Origin: Rhodoferax sp.
GTDB lineage: Bacteria; Pseudomonadota; Gammaproteobacteria; Burkholderiales; Burkholderiaceae_C
Assembly (NCBI RefSeq): GCF_030653815.1
Contig: NZ_JAURYQ010000037.1
Span: 186,001-250,000 of the forward strand
Direction: 5' to 3'
Length of the DNA stretch: 64,000 nucleotides
Shown here: positions 27,127 through 38,131 of the stretch, one piece after another
Numbering within the stretch: the stretch's first letter is position 1
Layout of the letters: each line of letters begins with the position of its first letter
Translations under genes and position numbers: made by a program
Notes under the pieces: model-generated
What the model was told of the DNA's origin: nothing
The model's database searches: none
The model's input: the letters and a program-made list of their open reading frames with translations, nothing else

Positions 27127-28718
27127 CGACGATACCCTTGCTGGAGGTGCGTGACCTGTCGGTGTCGTTTGCCGGCACCGAGGTGGTGCATGGCATTGAT
27201 TTCGCTATTGCGCCGGGTGAGCGGGTGGCGCTGGTGGGGGAGTCCGGTTCCGGGAAAACAGTGTCTGCCCTGAGCCTGTTGCGCCTGGTGGCCAATGCCA
27301 AGCTGGGCGGTCAGGCCTTGTTCAACGGCCAGGACTTGCTGGCGATGCCGGAGCCTGAGCTGCGTGCATTGCGCGGCCGTGACATCGCCATGATTTTTCA
27401 GGAGCCCATGACGGCGCTCAACCCGTTGATGGCGGTGGGTGACCAGATTGCCGAGGTGCTCGCCTTGAAGACGGCGCTGAGCAAAACACAAATGGCGCAA
27501 AAAGTCATCGAGTTGCTGGCGGAGACCGGCATTCCGGAGCCGGCGCGTCGTGCCCGGGCTTTCCCGCACCAACTCAGTGGGGGCCAACGCCAGCGCGTCA
27601 TGATCGCCATGGCGCTGGCTTGCCAGCCCAAGCTGTTGCTGGCCGATGAACCCACCACCGCGCTGGATGTGAGCCTGCGTGGCCAGATTCTGGAGCTGCT
27701 GGTGCGCTTGCAGCAAAGCCACGGCATGGCCGTGCTGTTGATCACCCACGACCTGAACCTGGTGCGGCGCTTTGCCGACCGCATCATCGTGATGGAAAAC
27801 GGCTTGGTGGTGGAGCAGGGCCCCACCGCCGAGGTTTTTGCCAGACCGCAGCACGCCTATACCCAAGGTTTGATTGCGAGCAAACCGGTGCGTGATGTGG
27901 TGGAGGAAGGTTCATCAAGACCCTTGATGGCGGCCAAGGGCTTGCGCGTGGTTTACCCGACCCCGCTGGCGGGTATGCGTGGCTGGTTCAAGCACGGCGA
28001 GTTTGTGGCGGTGCAGGGAGCCAGTTTTGACGTCCTGGTTGGGCAAACCCTGGGCGTCATGGGCGAATCGGGCTCAGGCAAGTCGACGCTCGCGTTGGCC
28101 GCCCTGGGGCTTTTGCCGTTTCAGGGCGAATTGAAGATTGCGGGTGACGCCTGGAGCGCCCATGCGGCGCGCAACAAGGCCTTGCGGCGCCAGGTGCAGG
28201 TGGTGTTTCAGGACCCGTTTTCGTCCTTGTCACCGCGCATGACGGTGGAGGAAATCGTTGGGGAGGGTCTCGGGGTGCATGCGCCCGCGCTTTCCAGGCA
28301 TGAGCGCCAGCAGCTGGTGATGGCGGCCCTGCGCGATGTCGGGCTGGGCACGGCTGACGATGCCGCCATGCTGCAGACTTTGCAGCGTTATCCTCATGAG
28401 TTTTCGGGTGGCCAGCGTCAGCGGCTGGCGATTGCGCGGGCCTTGATCATCCAGCCCGACATGCTGGTGCTTGACGAGCCGACCAGTGCGCTGGACGTGA
28501 CGGTGCAAAAACAGGTGCTGCAGTTGCTGCAGAAGTTGCAGCGCGAACGCGGTTTGAGCTACCTGCTGATCACCCACGATGTGGACGTGATCCGGGCCAT
28601 GGCGCATGCGGTGCTGGTGATGAAGGACGGCGCCGTGGTCGAGTCGGGTCCGGTGGACCAGGTGCTGGCGCAGCCGCAGCACGAGTACACCCGGATTTTG
28701 GTCAGCGCTGCTGGGTAA
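27123..28718 (+). CDS. yejF: Peptide ABC transporter ATPase with two nucleotide-binding domains, YejF-like
   Basis: A 531-residue protein holding two ABC domains in one chain. The first (about 1-260) has Walker A GESGSGKT, signature LSGGQRQR and Walker B LLLADEPTTALD; the second (about 270-531) has GESGSGKST, FSGGQRQR and MLVLDEPTSALD. It powers peptide uptake with YejA, YejB and YejE. It is the last gene of the operon. Confidence 0.94.
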   Translation: MTTIPLLEVRDLSVSFAGTEVVHGIDFAIAPGERVALVGESGSGKTVSALSLLRLVANAKLGGQALFNGQDLLAMPEPELRALRGRDIAMIFQEPMTALNPLMAVGDQIAEVLALKTALSKTQMAQKVIELLAETGIPEPARRARAFPHQLSGGQRQRVMIAMALACQPKLLLADEPTTALDVSLRGQILELLVRLQQSHGMAVLLITHDLNLVRRFADRIIVMENGLVVEQGPTAEVFARPQHAYTQGLIASKPVRDVVEEGSSRPLMAAKGLRVVYPTPLAGMRGWFKHGEFVAVQGASFDVLVGQTLGVMGESGSGKSTLALAALGLLPFQGELKIAGDAWSAHAARNKALRRQVQVVFQDPFSSLSPRMTVEEIVGEGLGVHAPALSRHERQQLVMAALRDVGLGTADDAAMLQTLQRYPHEFSGGQRQRLAIARALIIQPDMLVLDEPTSALDVTVQKQVLQLLQKLQRERGLSYLLITHDVDVIRAMAHAVLVMKDGAVVESGPVDQVLAQPQHEYTRILVSAAG

Positions 28719-28756
28719 ATCCTTGAAAATCAAGGGCTTTCCCTTATATTTTCAGA

Positions 28757-28762
28757 TATAAT
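28757..28762 (+). promoter_or_regulatory. TATAAT -10 box of the rimP operon leader
   Basis: A perfect TATAAT sits 38 bp after yejF in an AT-rich stretch. No strong -35 is visible at 17 bases. Transcription from here would start near 28769, just before the terminator-like hairpin at 28781, giving a short attenuated leader for rimP-nusA-infB. Confidence 0.5.
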
Positions 28763-28780
28763 CCTGCCTTCACGACCAAA

Positions 28781-28809
28781 CGGGCGAGTCACTTCCGCCC
28801 GTTTTTTTT
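28781..28809 (+). terminator. Intrinsic terminator in the rimP leader
   Basis: CGGGCG (28781-28786) pairs with CGCCCG (28796-28801), with AAA before and a run of eight Ts after. It could end the yej transcript, but it also lies between the TATAAT box and rimP, so it may be an attenuator controlling the translation operon. Premature terminators upstream of rimP are known in other proteobacteria. Confidence 0.8.
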
Positions 28810-28849
28810 GGTCGATTGTTTTTGACAAAGTGAGTAATTTGGGGTTTTG

Positions 28850-29488
28850 GTGGCGCTAAAAGACATTGTTGAGCAAACGGTAGCTGGCTTGGGCTATGAC
28901 CTGGTGGAGATTGATCGCTCCGCCGGTGGCTTGCTGCGCATCACCATTGACTTGCCTTGGTCGCCCCCTGTTCTTGATGGGGTGCAAGCTGCCCCGGTGG
29001 ATCAATTTGTCACGGTGGAAGATTGCGAAAAAGTCACGCGCCAGCTGCAATACGCGCTGGAAGTCGATGAGGTGGATTACAAGCGTCTTGAGGTGTCATC
29101 GCCTGGCATTGATCGCCCGTTGCGCCATGACCAGGACTTTGAGCGTTTTGTCGGTCATGTGGTCGATGTCACGCTCAAGATGCCTTTGGGTAGCGCGGCG
29201 GCGGGGCAAGTCAGCCCGACCCGCAAGAAATTTCGTGGTGTGCTGGAGCGGGTTGAGGCTGCGGCCGATGCGTCGCCCCAGGCTGAGCGCCCTTGGCAAA
29301 TTGTTTGGCGCGATGAGCCGGTGACCAAGCCGGGTCAGAAAATCAGTAAAAAAAGGCCGCCTGCGCCGACGCAGGCACTGGGTTTTGTGTTGAGCGAGTT
29401 GAAAGAGGCGCGCTTGGCACCCATTGTGAGTTTCAAGGGTCGCGCGCAAGCGCCTGACCTTGAGCCACAAGCATCAGATTTGAATTGA
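28850..29488 (+). CDS. rimP: Ribosome maturation factor RimP
   Basis: A 212-residue RimP. The GTG at 28850 is preferred over the TTG one codon earlier because the GGGG at 28841-28844 is then 5 bases away. The conserved segments [42 protein letters not shown] and the C-terminal SH3-like part are present, with an insert around residues 130-170 (charged, Lys/Pro-rich) that makes it longer than the usual 150-160. RimP assists 30S assembly. It is the first gene of the rimP-nusA-infB operon. Confidence 0.93.
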   Translation: MALKDIVEQTVAGLGYDLVEIDRSAGGLLRITIDLPWSPPVLDGVQAAPVDQFVTVEDCEKVTRQLQYALEVDEVDYKRLEVSSPGIDRPLRHDQDFERFVGHVVDVTLKMPLGSAAAGQVSPTRKKFRGVLERVEAAADASPQAERPWQIVWRDEPVTKPGQKISKKRPPAPTQALGFVLSELKEARLAPIVSFKGRAQAPDLEPQASDLN

Positions 29489-29505
29489 AACAGGAGAGAC
29501 ATGGC

Positions 29506-31002
29506 ATGAATCGCGAAATGTTAATGTTGGTTGACGCCATCTCACGCGAGAAAAACGTGGAGCGTGATGTTGTTTTTGGCGCCGTGGAAGCGGCTTTGGC
29601 GCAAGCCACCAAAAAACTTTACTCGGGTGAAGTTGATATCCGTGTTGCGCTCGACCGCGACACCGGCAACTACGAGACCTTCCGTCGCTGGCATGTGGTG
29701 CCCGATGAAGCCGGTCTGCAGTTGCCTGACCAGGAAATTCTTTTGTTTGAAGCCAAAGAACAGATTTCCGACATCGAGGTTGACGAGTACATCGAGGAAA
29801 CCATCGAGTCCTTGCCGATTGGCCGCATTGGTGCCATGGCGGCCAAACAGGTCATCCTGCAAAAGATTCGTGATGCCGAGCGTGAAATGTTGCTCAACGA
29901 CTTCATGTCGCGCGGCGACAAGATTTTTGTCGGCACCGTCAAGCGCATGGACAAGGGTGATCTGATTGTCGAGTCGGGTCGGGTTGAAGGCCGTCTGCGC
30001 CGCAACGAGATGATCCCCAAGGAAAATTTCCGCACCGGCGACCGCGTGCGCGCCATGATCATGGAAGTCGACTTGACCCTGCGTGGTGCGCCCATCGTGT
30101 TGTCGCGCTCGGCCCCTGAGTTCATGAAGGAACTGTTTCGCAATGAAGTTCCCGAGATCGAGCAGGGCCTGCTCGAAATCAAGTCCTGCGCCCGTGACGC
30201 TGGCTCACGCGCCAAGATTGCCGTCCTGTCGCATGACAAGCGGATCGACCCCATCGGCACCTGTGTCGGTGTGCGCGGCACGCGTGTCAACGCCGTCACC
30301 ACCGAACTCGCTGGCGAGCGTGTGGACATTGTGTTGTGGAGCGAAGACCCGGCGCAATTTGTCATCGGTGCGCTGGCGCCGGCCAATGTCAGCAGCATCG
30401 TGGTGGATGAAGAGCGCCATGCCATGGATGTGGTGGTGGACGAGGAAAATCTGGCCATCGCCATTGGTCGCGGCGGTCAAAATGTGCGTCTGGCGGCCGA
30501 GCTGACCGGTTGGAAAATCAACATCCTCGATGCTGCGGAATCCGCTGAAAAGCAGGCCAGCGAAGTTGATGAGAGCCGCCGCTTGTTCATGGAAAAGCTT
30601 GACGTGGACGAGGAAATCGCCGATTTGCTGATTGCCGAGGGCTTTACCAGCCTGGAGCAGGTGGCTTATGTACCGCTTGAAGAAATGCTCGAAATCGAGA
30701 GCTTTGACGAAGACACCGTGAGCGAACTGCGTACCCGCGCCAAAGACGCCTTGTTGACGATGGAGATCGCCATTGAGGAAAATGTGGGTGGCGTGGCGAC
30801 GGAGCTGCGTGATCTGGAAGGCATGACGACCGAGTTGATCGCCAAGCTGGCGGACAACGGCGTCCATGTGCTGGATGACCTGGCCGACCTGGCGGTGGAT
30901 GAGCTCACCGACATCACCGGTCAATCTGCTGACGAGGCCACGGCCTTGATCATGAAGGCCCGTGAACATTGGTTCGCCAATGACGCACCTTCCAAAGAGT
31001 GA
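29506..31002 (+). CDS. nusA: Transcription termination/antitermination factor NusA
   Basis: A 498-residue NusA, starting [18 protein letters not shown] at 29506 with AGGAGA upstream. Domain order: N-terminal RNA polymerase-binding domain (1-125), S1 (about 135-200), two KH domains (about 200-345, with [10 protein letters not shown] and [11 protein letters not shown]), and two C-terminal acidic repeats (about 365-490), the second ending near [17 protein letters not shown]. It controls pausing, termination and rRNA antitermination. Confidence 0.97.
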   Translation: MNREMLMLVDAISREKNVERDVVFGAVEAALAQATKKLYSGEVDIRVALDRDTGNYETFRRWHVVPDEAGLQLPDQEILLFEAKEQISDIEVDEYIEETIESLPIGRIGAMAAKQVILQKIRDAEREMLLNDFMSRGDKIFVGTVKRMDKGDLIVESGRVEGRLRRNEMIPKENFRTGDRVRAMIMEVDLTLRGAPIVLSRSAPEFMKELFRNEVPEIEQGLLEIKSCARDAGSRAKIAVLSHDKRIDPIGTCVGVRGTRVNAVTTELAGERVDIVLWSEDPAQFVIGALAPANVSSIVVDEERHAMDVVVDEENLAIAIGRGGQNVRLAAELTGWKINILDAAESAEKQASEVDESRRLFMEKLDVDEEIADLLIAEGFTSLEQVAYVPLEEMLEIESFDEDTVSELRTRAKDALLTMEIAIEENVGGVATELRDLEGMTTELIAKLADNGVHVLDDLADLAVDELTDITGQSADEATALIMKAREHWFANDAPSKE

Positions 31003-31079
31003 AAATCATGAATTCAAAGTTGAAGTAAAGACCTTGACCGCCTGCGGGCACCAAGTCTGAACTAAAGGTTACCTAAAAA

Positions 31080-34010
31080 ATGTCCAGTATGACCGTTGCC
31101 GAGTTTGCTAACGAACTCAAGAAATCCCCCGACACATTGCTTGAGCAATTGAAGTCGGCAGGTGTTGCCAAATCGGCCGCATCTGACAGGCTCACAGAGT
31201 CTGACAAGCAGCACCTGTTGAGTTATCTGCAGCTCAGCCACGGTACCAATACGGGCGAGCGCAAAAAGATCACGCTGGTCAAAAAATCGACCACCGAGAT
31301 CAAGCAGGCCGATGCCACCGGCAAGGCGCGCACCATTCAGGTGGAAGTGCGCAAGAAGCGCACCTTTGTGCGTCGCGATGACGGCATGGAAGCCAGCCCG
31401 AGCGCTGCACAGGAAGAAAGTGCCGAGCAAGAAGCGCAGCATGCGGCCACGCTGCAAATTGACCACGCCGAATTGGCCCGGCGCGAAGAAGAAGCCCGTC
31501 GTCAAGCCGAGTTGATCCGTCGCCAGGAAGAGGAATTGGCCGAGCGCCGCCGTCAACGCGAGGCACAGGAAGCTGCTGCGCGCGAGGCTGCAGAACATGC
31601 CGCCGTTGCTGCTGCTGCCGAACGTGCACTGGCGCAACAGCAAGCTGCAAAAGCTTCGCCGGTGGCGACCGTTGATGACGGCGCTGCGCAAGCCGGCAAG
31701 GAAGCTGCCGCAGCGCAGGCTGAGGCCAGCAAGCTCGCGCAGCAACAAGCGCAGCTGCAAGCTCAGGAAAAGGCCGCACTGGATTCCAAAAAATTGAAGG
31801 ACGAGGAACAGGCCCGCGCGCTCGATTTGAACGCACGTCGCCAAAAAGCCGAGTCCGAAGCCGCTGCCATCCGCTTGATGATGTCGCAGCCAGGCAAAAA
31901 ATTACCACCCAAGAAGGAAGAGCCCAAGCCGGTGGCCAAGCCCGCCGAGGCCGCCAAAGCCGGTCTCAAAGGCACTTTGCACAAACCCGCGGGTAGCCCC
32001 GCCGGTGCCAAGCCGGCCGCACCCGGCGCTCCTGCCGCTGGCGCGGCCGCCGGTGCGGGCAAGGAAGTCAAATCGGCCAAGCTTTCCAGCAGCTGGGCGG
32101 GTGACCCGGCCAAGAAAAAAGGCATTCCCACCCGTGGTGACACCGGTGCGGGCGCCGGTCGCGGTGGCAATTGGCGCGGTGGGCCACGTGGCCGTCGCGG
32201 CAGCAATGACCGCGGTCACGACGATCACCACCAGGCTGCGCCGGTCGAGGTGCGGGTGCTCGAAGTGCACGTGCCGGAAACCATCACGGTGGCCGAATTG
32301 GCCCACAAGATGGCTGTCAAGGCCTCTGAAGTGATCAAACACCTGATGAAGCTGGGCCAGATGGTCACCATCAACCAGCCGCTGGACCAGGACACGGCCA
32401 TGATTCTGGTGGAAGAAATGGGGCACAAGGCCATTGTGGCGGCGCTCGACGACCCGGAAGCGTTTACCGACATTGAGGTGTCGCAGCAGCAGGCCGAGTC
32501 CCTGTCACGCGCGCCTGTCGTGACCGTGATGGGTCACGTCGACCACGGCAAGACCTCCTTGCTGGATTACATTCGCCGCACCAAGGTGGCGTCGGGTGAG
32601 GCCGGCGGCATTACCCAGCACATTGGTGCCTACCACGTGGAAACGCCGCGCGGTGTGGTGTCTTTCCTCGATACCCCGGGCCACGAAGCGTTTACCGCCA
32701 TGCGCGCCCGTGGTGCGCAGGCCACCGACATCGTGATTCTGGTGGTGGCCGCCGACGACGGTGTCATGCCACAAACCAAGGAAGCCATCAAACACGCCAA
32801 GGCGGCCGGGGTGCCGATTGTGGTGGCGATCACCAAGGTCGACAAGCCCGACGCCAACCCTGAGCGCGTCAAGAATGAGCTGGTGGTGGAAGACGTGATT
32901 CCTGAAGACTTCGGCGGTAGTTCGCCATTCGTTTCGGTGTCGGCCAAGACTGGCCAGGGCATTGACGAATTGCTCGAGCAAGTGCTGTTGCAAGCCGAAG
33001 TGCTGGAACTCAAGGCCCCGGTGGATGCCATGGCCAAGGGCCTGGTCATCGAGGCCCGGCTCGACAAGGGCCGCGGCCCGGTCGCCACCGTGCTGGTGCA
33101 GTCGGGTACCCTGAAAACCGGCGACGTGGTGCTGGCCGGTCAAACCTTTGGCCGCGTGCGCGCCATGCTCGATGAAAACGGCAAACCCGTCAAAACGGCG
33201 GGTCCGTCGATCCCGGTTGAAATCCAGGGCCTCACCGAAGTGCCGCAGGCCGGCGATGAATTCATGGTGCTCTCGGATGAGCGTCGGGCCCGCGAAATCG
33301 CCACTTACCGTGCCGGCAAATTCCGTCACACCAAGCTGGCCAAACAGCAGGCGTCCAAGCTCGAGAACATGTTCACCGACATGACGGCGGGCGAAGTCAA
33401 GATGGTGCCCATCATCGTCAAGGCCGACGTCCAGGGTTCGCAGGAAGCCTTGTCGCAGTCCCTGCTCAAGCTCTCGACCGACGAGGTCAAGGTGCAACTG
33501 GTGTACGCCGCAGTGGGTGCCATCAGCGAGTCCGATGTCAACCTGGCTATTGCCTCCAAGGCCGTCATCATCGGCTTCAACACCCGGGCTGATGCCGGTG
33601 CGCGCAAGCTGGCCGAGAACAACGGCGTTGACATTCGTTACTACGACATCATTTATGACGCTGTCGACGAACTCAAGCTGGCCATGTCGGGCATGCTGAC
33701 GCCAGACAAGAAGGAAGAAGTCATTGGTACCGCCGAGATTCGCCAGATTTTCAAGGTCTCCAAGATCGGTTCCATTGCGGGCTGTATGGTCACCGCCGGT
33801 GTGGTGCGTCGCAGCGCGCGCTTGCGTCTGCTGCGCCAGAACATGGTGATCATGACCGGCGAACTCGAATCGCTCAAGCGCTTCAAGGACGACGCCAAGG
33901 AAGTGCGCGAAGGCTTCGATTGCGGCTTGAATATCAAGAACTACAACGACATCCAAGAGGGTGACGTGCTGGAGTTCTTCGAGATCCGCGAAGTGGCGCG
34001 TACGCTGTAA
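31080..34010 (+). CDS. infB: Translation initiation factor IF-2
   Basis: A 976-residue IF-2, at the long end for the family. The N-terminal IF2N domain ([17 protein letters not shown]) is followed by a long Ala/Lys/Glu/Gln-rich region (about 100-380) including a Gly/Arg-rich stretch, a second IF2N-like domain (about 395-445), and the GTPase domain from residue about 475 with G1 [10 protein letters not shown]3 DTPGHEAF and G4 TKVD. Domains that bind fMet-tRNA form the C-terminus. It follows nusA by 77 bp and rbfA begins 17 bp later. Confidence 0.97.
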   Translation: MSSMTVAEFANELKKSPDTLLEQLKSAGVAKSAASDRLTESDKQHLLSYLQLSHGTNTGERKKITLVKKSTTEIKQADATGKARTIQVEVRKKRTFVRRDDGMEASPSAAQEESAEQEAQHAATLQIDHAELARREEEARRQAELIRRQEEELAERRRQREAQEAAAREAAEHAAVAAAAERALAQQQAAKASPVATVDDGAAQAGKEAAAAQAEASKLAQQQAQLQAQEKAALDSKKLKDEEQARALDLNARRQKAESEAAAIRLMMSQPGKKLPPKKEEPKPVAKPAEAAKAGLKGTLHKPAGSPAGAKPAAPGAPAAGAAAGAGKEVKSAKLSSSWAGDPAKKKGIPTRGDTGAGAGRGGNWRGGPRGRRGSNDRGHDDHHQAAPVEVRVLEVHVPETITVAELAHKMAVKASEVIKHLMKLGQMVTINQPLDQDTAMILVEEMGHKAIVAALDDPEAFTDIEVSQQQAESLSRAPVVTVMGHVDHGKTSLLDYIRRTKVASGEAGGITQHIGAYHVETPRGVVSFLDTPGHEAFTAMRARGAQATDIVILVVAADDGVMPQTKEAIKHAKAAGVPIVVAITKVDKPDANPERVKNELVVEDVIPEDFGGSSPFVSVSAKTGQGIDELLEQVLLQAEVLELKAPVDAMAKGLVIEARLDKGRGPVATVLVQSGTLKTGDVVLAGQTFGRVRAMLDENGKPVKTAGPSIPVEIQGLTEVPQAGDEFMVLSDERRAREIATYRAGKFRHTKLAKQQASKLENMFTDMTAGEVKMVPIIVKADVQGSQEALSQSLLKLSTDEVKVQLVYAAVGAISESDVNLAIASKAVIIGFNTRADAGARKLAENNGVDIRYYDIIYDAVDELKLAMSGMLTPDKKEEVIGTAEIRQIFKVSKIGSIAGCMVTAGVVRRSARLRLLRQNMVIMTGELESLKRFKDDAKEVREGFDCGLNIKNYNDIQEGDVLEFFEIREVARTL

Positions 34011-34027
34011 ACAATTGGGCCTGACCT

Positions 34028-34396
34028 GTGCATAAAAAATCTGCCACGCCCAACCGCGCCTTCAAGGTCGCCGATCAGATCCAGCGTGATCTGACCGAAC
34101 TGATTGCGCGCGAGCTGAAAGATCCGCGTGTCGGCATGGTCACCATCCAGGGGGTCGAGGTGACGCCCGACTACGCCCATGCCAAGGTGTTTTTCAGCCT
34201 GCTGGCCGGTGACGTGAAAGCTTGCACCGAGGGCTTGAACCAGGCGGCAGGTTTCTTGCGCGCCGGACTGTTCAAGCGCCTGCACATCCACACCGTGCCG
34301 ACCCTGCATTTTGTTTTTGACCAGACTCCTGAACGTGCTGCCGACATGAACGCGCTGATTGCGCGCGCCGTCGCCTCGCGGGCCAAGGAAGATTGA
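34028..34396 (+). CDS. rbfA: 30S ribosome-binding factor RbfA
   Basis: A 122-residue RbfA from a GTG start. It is a single KH-like domain with [21 protein letters not shown] near the start and [19 protein letters not shown] near the end. It helps 16S rRNA 5' processing and cold adaptation. It lies between infB and truB, as in E. coli, with 4 bp to truB. Confidence 0.95.
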   Translation: MHKKSATPNRAFKVADQIQRDLTELIARELKDPRVGMVTIQGVEVTPDYAHAKVFFSLLAGDVKACTEGLNQAAGFLRAGLFKRLHIHTVPTLHFVFDQTPERAADMNALIARAVASRAKED

Positions 34397-34400
34397 TTAG

Positions 34401-35402
34401 ATGAATGCGCCACGGGTACGGGTTGCCAGGCGCCCCGTGCATGGGGTGCTGTTGCTGGACAAGCCATTGGGCTGGTCGAGCAATGATGCGCTGCAAAAGG
34501 TGAAATGGCTCTTGCGTGCCGAAAAAGCGGGCCACACCGGCACGTTGGACCCGCTGGCCACAGGGGTGCTGCCACTGTGTTTTGGGGCGGCCACCAAGTT
34601 CAGCCAGTTGCAGCTGGATGCCGATAAAACCTATGAAGCGACCTTGTGTCTGGGTGTCAAGACCAGCACGGCGGATGCCGAGGGTGAGGTCATTGAAACC
34701 CGGCCCGTGGCGGTGGGCGCTGCCGATGTGGCGCGGGTGCAGGCGCAGTTCACTGGCAAGATTCGCCAGTTGCCGCCCATGCATAGCGCCTTGAAGAAAG
34801 ATGGCAAGGCGCTGTACGAATATGCGCGTGCCGGGATTGAAGTGGAACGGGCCTCGCGCGAGGTGCAGATTTTTGAATTGCAGCTGACATGGGTGACCAC
34901 CGAGGCGCTGCCGCCGGTCATCAAGTTGGTGGCCAAGTGCAGCAAGGGCACCTACATCCGCACGCTGGGCGAGGATATTGGTGAGGCGCTGGGTTGCGGA
35001 GCACATTTGAGTGCGCTGCGACGCATTGGCACCGGCGGTTTTGATGTGGCGCAGTGTGTCACGCTGGAAGCCCTGGAGGCCATGACCGAAGTGCAACGTC
35101 TGGCGTGTTTGTTGCCGGTGGACAGTTTGTTAGGTGATCACGCGGTGGTCACACTCGACGCGGACAATGCCGGGCGCTTCCTGTCGGGCTTGCGCCGTCG
35201 GGGCGATTGGCCTGATGCGGCGCAGGTGGCGGTGTACGCCAGCGAAGATGCCATGCTGCTGGGTGCGGCCCGCGTGGTGGCAGGTGAATTGATTCCCGGG
35301 CGGCTGCTCAGCCCGATTGAAATTGAACAGATGAGAAGTGTTAAACCGAATGTGACAGATGCCGGGACAGAAATGAGCGCAGGGTGCGCTGTCCTGAACT
35401 AA
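34401..35402 (+). CDS. truB: tRNA pseudouridine(55) synthase TruB
   Basis: A 333-residue TruB. The catalytic aspartate lies in GHTGTLDPLATGVLP; the following KTYEATLCLGVKTSTAD and YIRTLGEDIGEALG are family motifs. It makes pseudouridine 55 in the T loop of tRNAs. The C-terminal region (about 250-333) resembles a degraded PUA domain plus a short tail of low conservation. typA follows after 18 bp. Confidence 0.96.
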   Translation: MNAPRVRVARRPVHGVLLLDKPLGWSSNDALQKVKWLLRAEKAGHTGTLDPLATGVLPLCFGAATKFSQLQLDADKTYEATLCLGVKTSTADAEGEVIETRPVAVGAADVARVQAQFTGKIRQLPPMHSALKKDGKALYEYARAGIEVERASREVQIFELQLTWVTTEALPPVIKLVAKCSKGTYIRTLGEDIGEALGCGAHLSALRRIGTGGFDVAQCVTLEALEAMTEVQRLACLLPVDSLLGDHAVVTLDADNAGRFLSGLRRRGDWPDAAQVAVYASEDAMLLGAARVVAGELIPGRLLSPIEIEQMRSVKPNVTDAGTEMSAGCAVLN

Positions 35403-35420
35403 TTTAAGAGAAAGTGAACC

Positions 35421-37250
35421 ATGGCCCATAAACAAATCAGAAATATCGCGATCATTGCCCACGTTGACCACGGCAAAACCACCATGGTTGACCAGCTGCT
35501 GCGTCAGTCCGGCACCTTTGCCGAGCACGAAAAAGTGGTCGACACGGTGATGGACAACAACGCGATCGAAAAAGAGCGTGGCATTACCATTTTGGCCAAA
35601 AACTGTGCCGTGACCTGGGAAGGCACCCACATCAACATCGTCGACACCCCCGGCCACGCCGACTTCGGTGGTGAGGTGGAGCGTGCTCTGAGCATGGTCG
35701 ACGGTGTGGTTTTGCTGATTGACGCCCAGGAAGGCCCGATGCCGCAGACCCGCTTTGTGACCAAGAAGGCGCTGGCCCTGGGCCTCAAGCCGATTCTGGT
35801 CGTGAACAAGGTCGACAAGCCCGGTGCCCGCCCGCAATTCGTGGTCGATGCCGCCTTTGACCTGTTTGACAAGCTCGGCGCCACCGACGAACAGCTGGAT
35901 TTCCCGGTGGTGTATGCCTCCGGCATCAACGGCTGGTCGTCACTGGAAGAGGGTGGTCAGGGTGAGCAATGGGGGCCCGACATGTCGGCCCTGTTCAACA
36001 CCATTCTTGACCATGTGCCGCACCAGCAGGGTGACCCGGCAGCCCCGCTGCAGTTGCAAATTTCTGCGCTTGACTTCTCCACTTTTGTCGGCCGTATCGG
36101 CGTCGGCCGGATCAGCCAGGGCACCATTCGTCCGATGATGGACGTGGTCGTCATGGAAGGTCCGGACGGCAAGGCGGTCAAAGGCCGCATCAATCAGGTG
36201 TTGACCTTCCAGGGCCTGGAGCGCGTGCAGACCGACGAAGCCGGCCCCGGCGAAATTGTGCTGATCAACGGCGTGGCTGACATCGGCATTGGTGTCACCA
36301 TCACCGATCCGACCACGCCGGCACCGCTGCCCATGCTCAAGGTGGACGAACCCACCCTGACCATGAACTTTTGCGTCAACACCAGCCCGCTGGCCGGCCG
36401 CGAAGGCAAGTACGTCACCAGCCGCCAGATCTGGGACCGCCTGCAAAAGGAACTGCAGCACAACGTGGCCCTGCGCGTCAAGGAAACTGACGAAGAAGGT
36501 ATTTTCGAAGTCATGGGCCGCGGCGAACTGCACCTGACCATCCTGCTGGAAAACATGCGCCGCGAAGGTTACGAACTGGCCGTTTCCAAACCGCGCGTGG
36601 TGTTCAAGGACATTGACGGCGTGCGTTACGAACCCATCGAGATGGTCACCGCCGACATTGAAGAGCAGCACCAGGGTGGCGTCATGCAGGCTCTGGGCGA
36701 GCGCAAGGCCGACCTGATCAACATGGAGCCAGACGGCCGGGGCCGGGTCCGCCTGGAGTACCGCATTCCGGCGCGTGGCCTGATTGGCTTCACCAATGAG
36801 TTCCTGAACCTGACGCGTGGTTCGGGCCTGATCTCCAACATCTTCGACAGCTACGAGCCGCACAAGGGTGAAATTGGTGGCCGCAAGAACGGCGTGCTGG
36901 TGTCGATGGATGCCGGTGAGATTTTCAACTATGCACTGGGCAAGCTCGACGACCGTGGTCGCATGTTTGTCACCGCCAATGACCCGGTCTATGAAGGCAT
37001 GATTGTGGGTATCCACAACCGTGACAATGACCTGGTGGTGAACGCCACGCGCACCAAACAGCTCACCAACTTCCGCGTCAGCGGCAAGGAAGACGCGATC
37101 AAGATCACGCCACCGATCCAGCTGACGCTGGAATACGGTGTGGAATTCATCGAGGACGATGAACTGGTTGAAATCACGCCCAAGTCGATTCGCTTGCGCA
37201 AGCGCCATTTGTCCGAGCATGAGCGCAAGAAGGCTGGCCGCAACGCTTAA
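35421..37250 (+). CDS. typA: Ribosome-associated GTPase TypA/BipA
   Basis: A 609-residue GTPase. G1 AHVDHGKTTMVD, switch I with RGITI, G3 DTPGHADFGGEVER and G4 NKVDKPGARP are in the N-terminal domain, followed by beta-barrel, EF-G III/V-like and the BipA-specific C-terminal domains (RGLIGFTNEFLNLTRG). It acts in 50S assembly and stress adaptation. A consensus start with GAGAAAG precedes the ATG. It ends the translation block. Confidence 0.97.
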   Translation: MAHKQIRNIAIIAHVDHGKTTMVDQLLRQSGTFAEHEKVVDTVMDNNAIEKERGITILAKNCAVTWEGTHINIVDTPGHADFGGEVERALSMVDGVVLLIDAQEGPMPQTRFVTKKALALGLKPILVVNKVDKPGARPQFVVDAAFDLFDKLGATDEQLDFPVVYASGINGWSSLEEGGQGEQWGPDMSALFNTILDHVPHQQGDPAAPLQLQISALDFSTFVGRIGVGRISQGTIRPMMDVVVMEGPDGKAVKGRINQVLTFQGLERVQTDEAGPGEIVLINGVADIGIGVTITDPTTPAPLPMLKVDEPTLTMNFCVNTSPLAGREGKYVTSRQIWDRLQKELQHNVALRVKETDEEGIFEVMGRGELHLTILLENMRREGYELAVSKPRVVFKDIDGVRYEPIEMVTADIEEQHQGGVMQALGERKADLINMEPDGRGRVRLEYRIPARGLIGFTNEFLNLTRGSGLISNIFDSYEPHKGEIGGRKNGVLVSMDAGEIFNYALGKLDDRGRMFVTANDPVYEGMIVGIHNRDNDLVVNATRTKQLTNFRVSGKEDAIKITPPIQLTLEYGVEFIEDDELVEITPKSIRLRKRHLSEHERKKAGRNA

Positions 37251-37255
37251 GCCGA

Positions 37256-38131
37256 TTGAAGCTCACGCACAACCGCGCGGTCTGGGTGATGGTGGCGGTG
37301 ACCCTGATGTGGTCCACCGCCGGTGTCGTCACGCGCCATCTGGAACACGCGCAAAAATTTGAGGTGACTTTCTGGCGCAGCTTTTTCACCATGCTGTGCC
37401 TGCTGGTGATGTTGCCGATGTTCAAGGGCCGTGATGTGTTCAGTCGCATGCGCCACGGTGGCGCGGCGCTGTGGTGGTCCGGCTTGTGCTGGAGCGGCAT
37501 GTTCACCTTTTTCATGGTGGCCATCATGCTCACCACGGTGGCCAATGTGCTGGTCACCCTGGCCTTGGCGCCCCTGTTCACCGCGCTGGCCTCGCGCATT
37601 TTCATTGGCCACCGCATTCCGCTGCGCACCTGGCTGGCCATTGTGGTGGCGGGCGCTGGCATTGCTTTCATGTACGCCAGCCAGTTGAGTCAGGGCGTCA
37701 GCCTGGCCGGTACGCTGGTGGCGCTGTGTGTGCCCATTGCCGGTGCCGCCAACTGGACCATCACGCAACACTCGCATGCCCAGGGCAAAGACGTCGACCT
37801 GATTCCCGCTGTGTTAATTGGTGCGGTCTTGTCGTCACTGATCACGCTGCCGCTGGCCTGGCCGTTCCAGGCCTCTGCCTACGATTTGTCGCTGCTTTTT
37901 GGACTGGGTCTGGGCCAATTGGCCATTCCGTGCGTGCTGGTGGTGGTGTGCGCCCGCGTCTTGAAGGCCCCCGAAATCGCGTTGCTGGGTCTGCTGGAGG
38001 TTATTTTTGGCATCTTGCTGGCCTGGGTGGGCGCAGGTGAAGTGCCTGGCCCGGATGTGTTTGTGGGCGGTACGCTGGTCATTGGCGCCTTGGTGGCCAA
38101 CGAACTGGTTGGCTGGCGGGACAGGGCATGA
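37256..38131 (+). CDS. DMT-superfamily transporter with EamA domains
   Basis: A 291-residue membrane protein with ten predicted helices in two EamA repeats (about 5-140 and 150-285). The start is TTG at 37256, only 5 bp after typA; no ATG fits the first helix better. Members export amino acids, nucleotides or other metabolites; the substrate is not evident. It shares an ATGA overlap with the next gene. Confidence 0.85.
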   Translation: MKLTHNRAVWVMVAVTLMWSTAGVVTRHLEHAQKFEVTFWRSFFTMLCLLVMLPMFKGRDVFSRMRHGGAALWWSGLCWSGMFTFFMVAIMLTTVANVLVTLALAPLFTALASRIFIGHRIPLRTWLAIVVAGAGIAFMYASQLSQGVSLAGTLVALCVPIAGAANWTITQHSHAQGKDVDLIPAVLIGAVLSSLITLPLAWPFQASAYDLSLLFGLGLGQLAIPCVLVVVCARVLKAPEIALLGLLEVIFGILLAWVGAGEVPGPDVFVGGTLVIGALVANELVGWRDRA

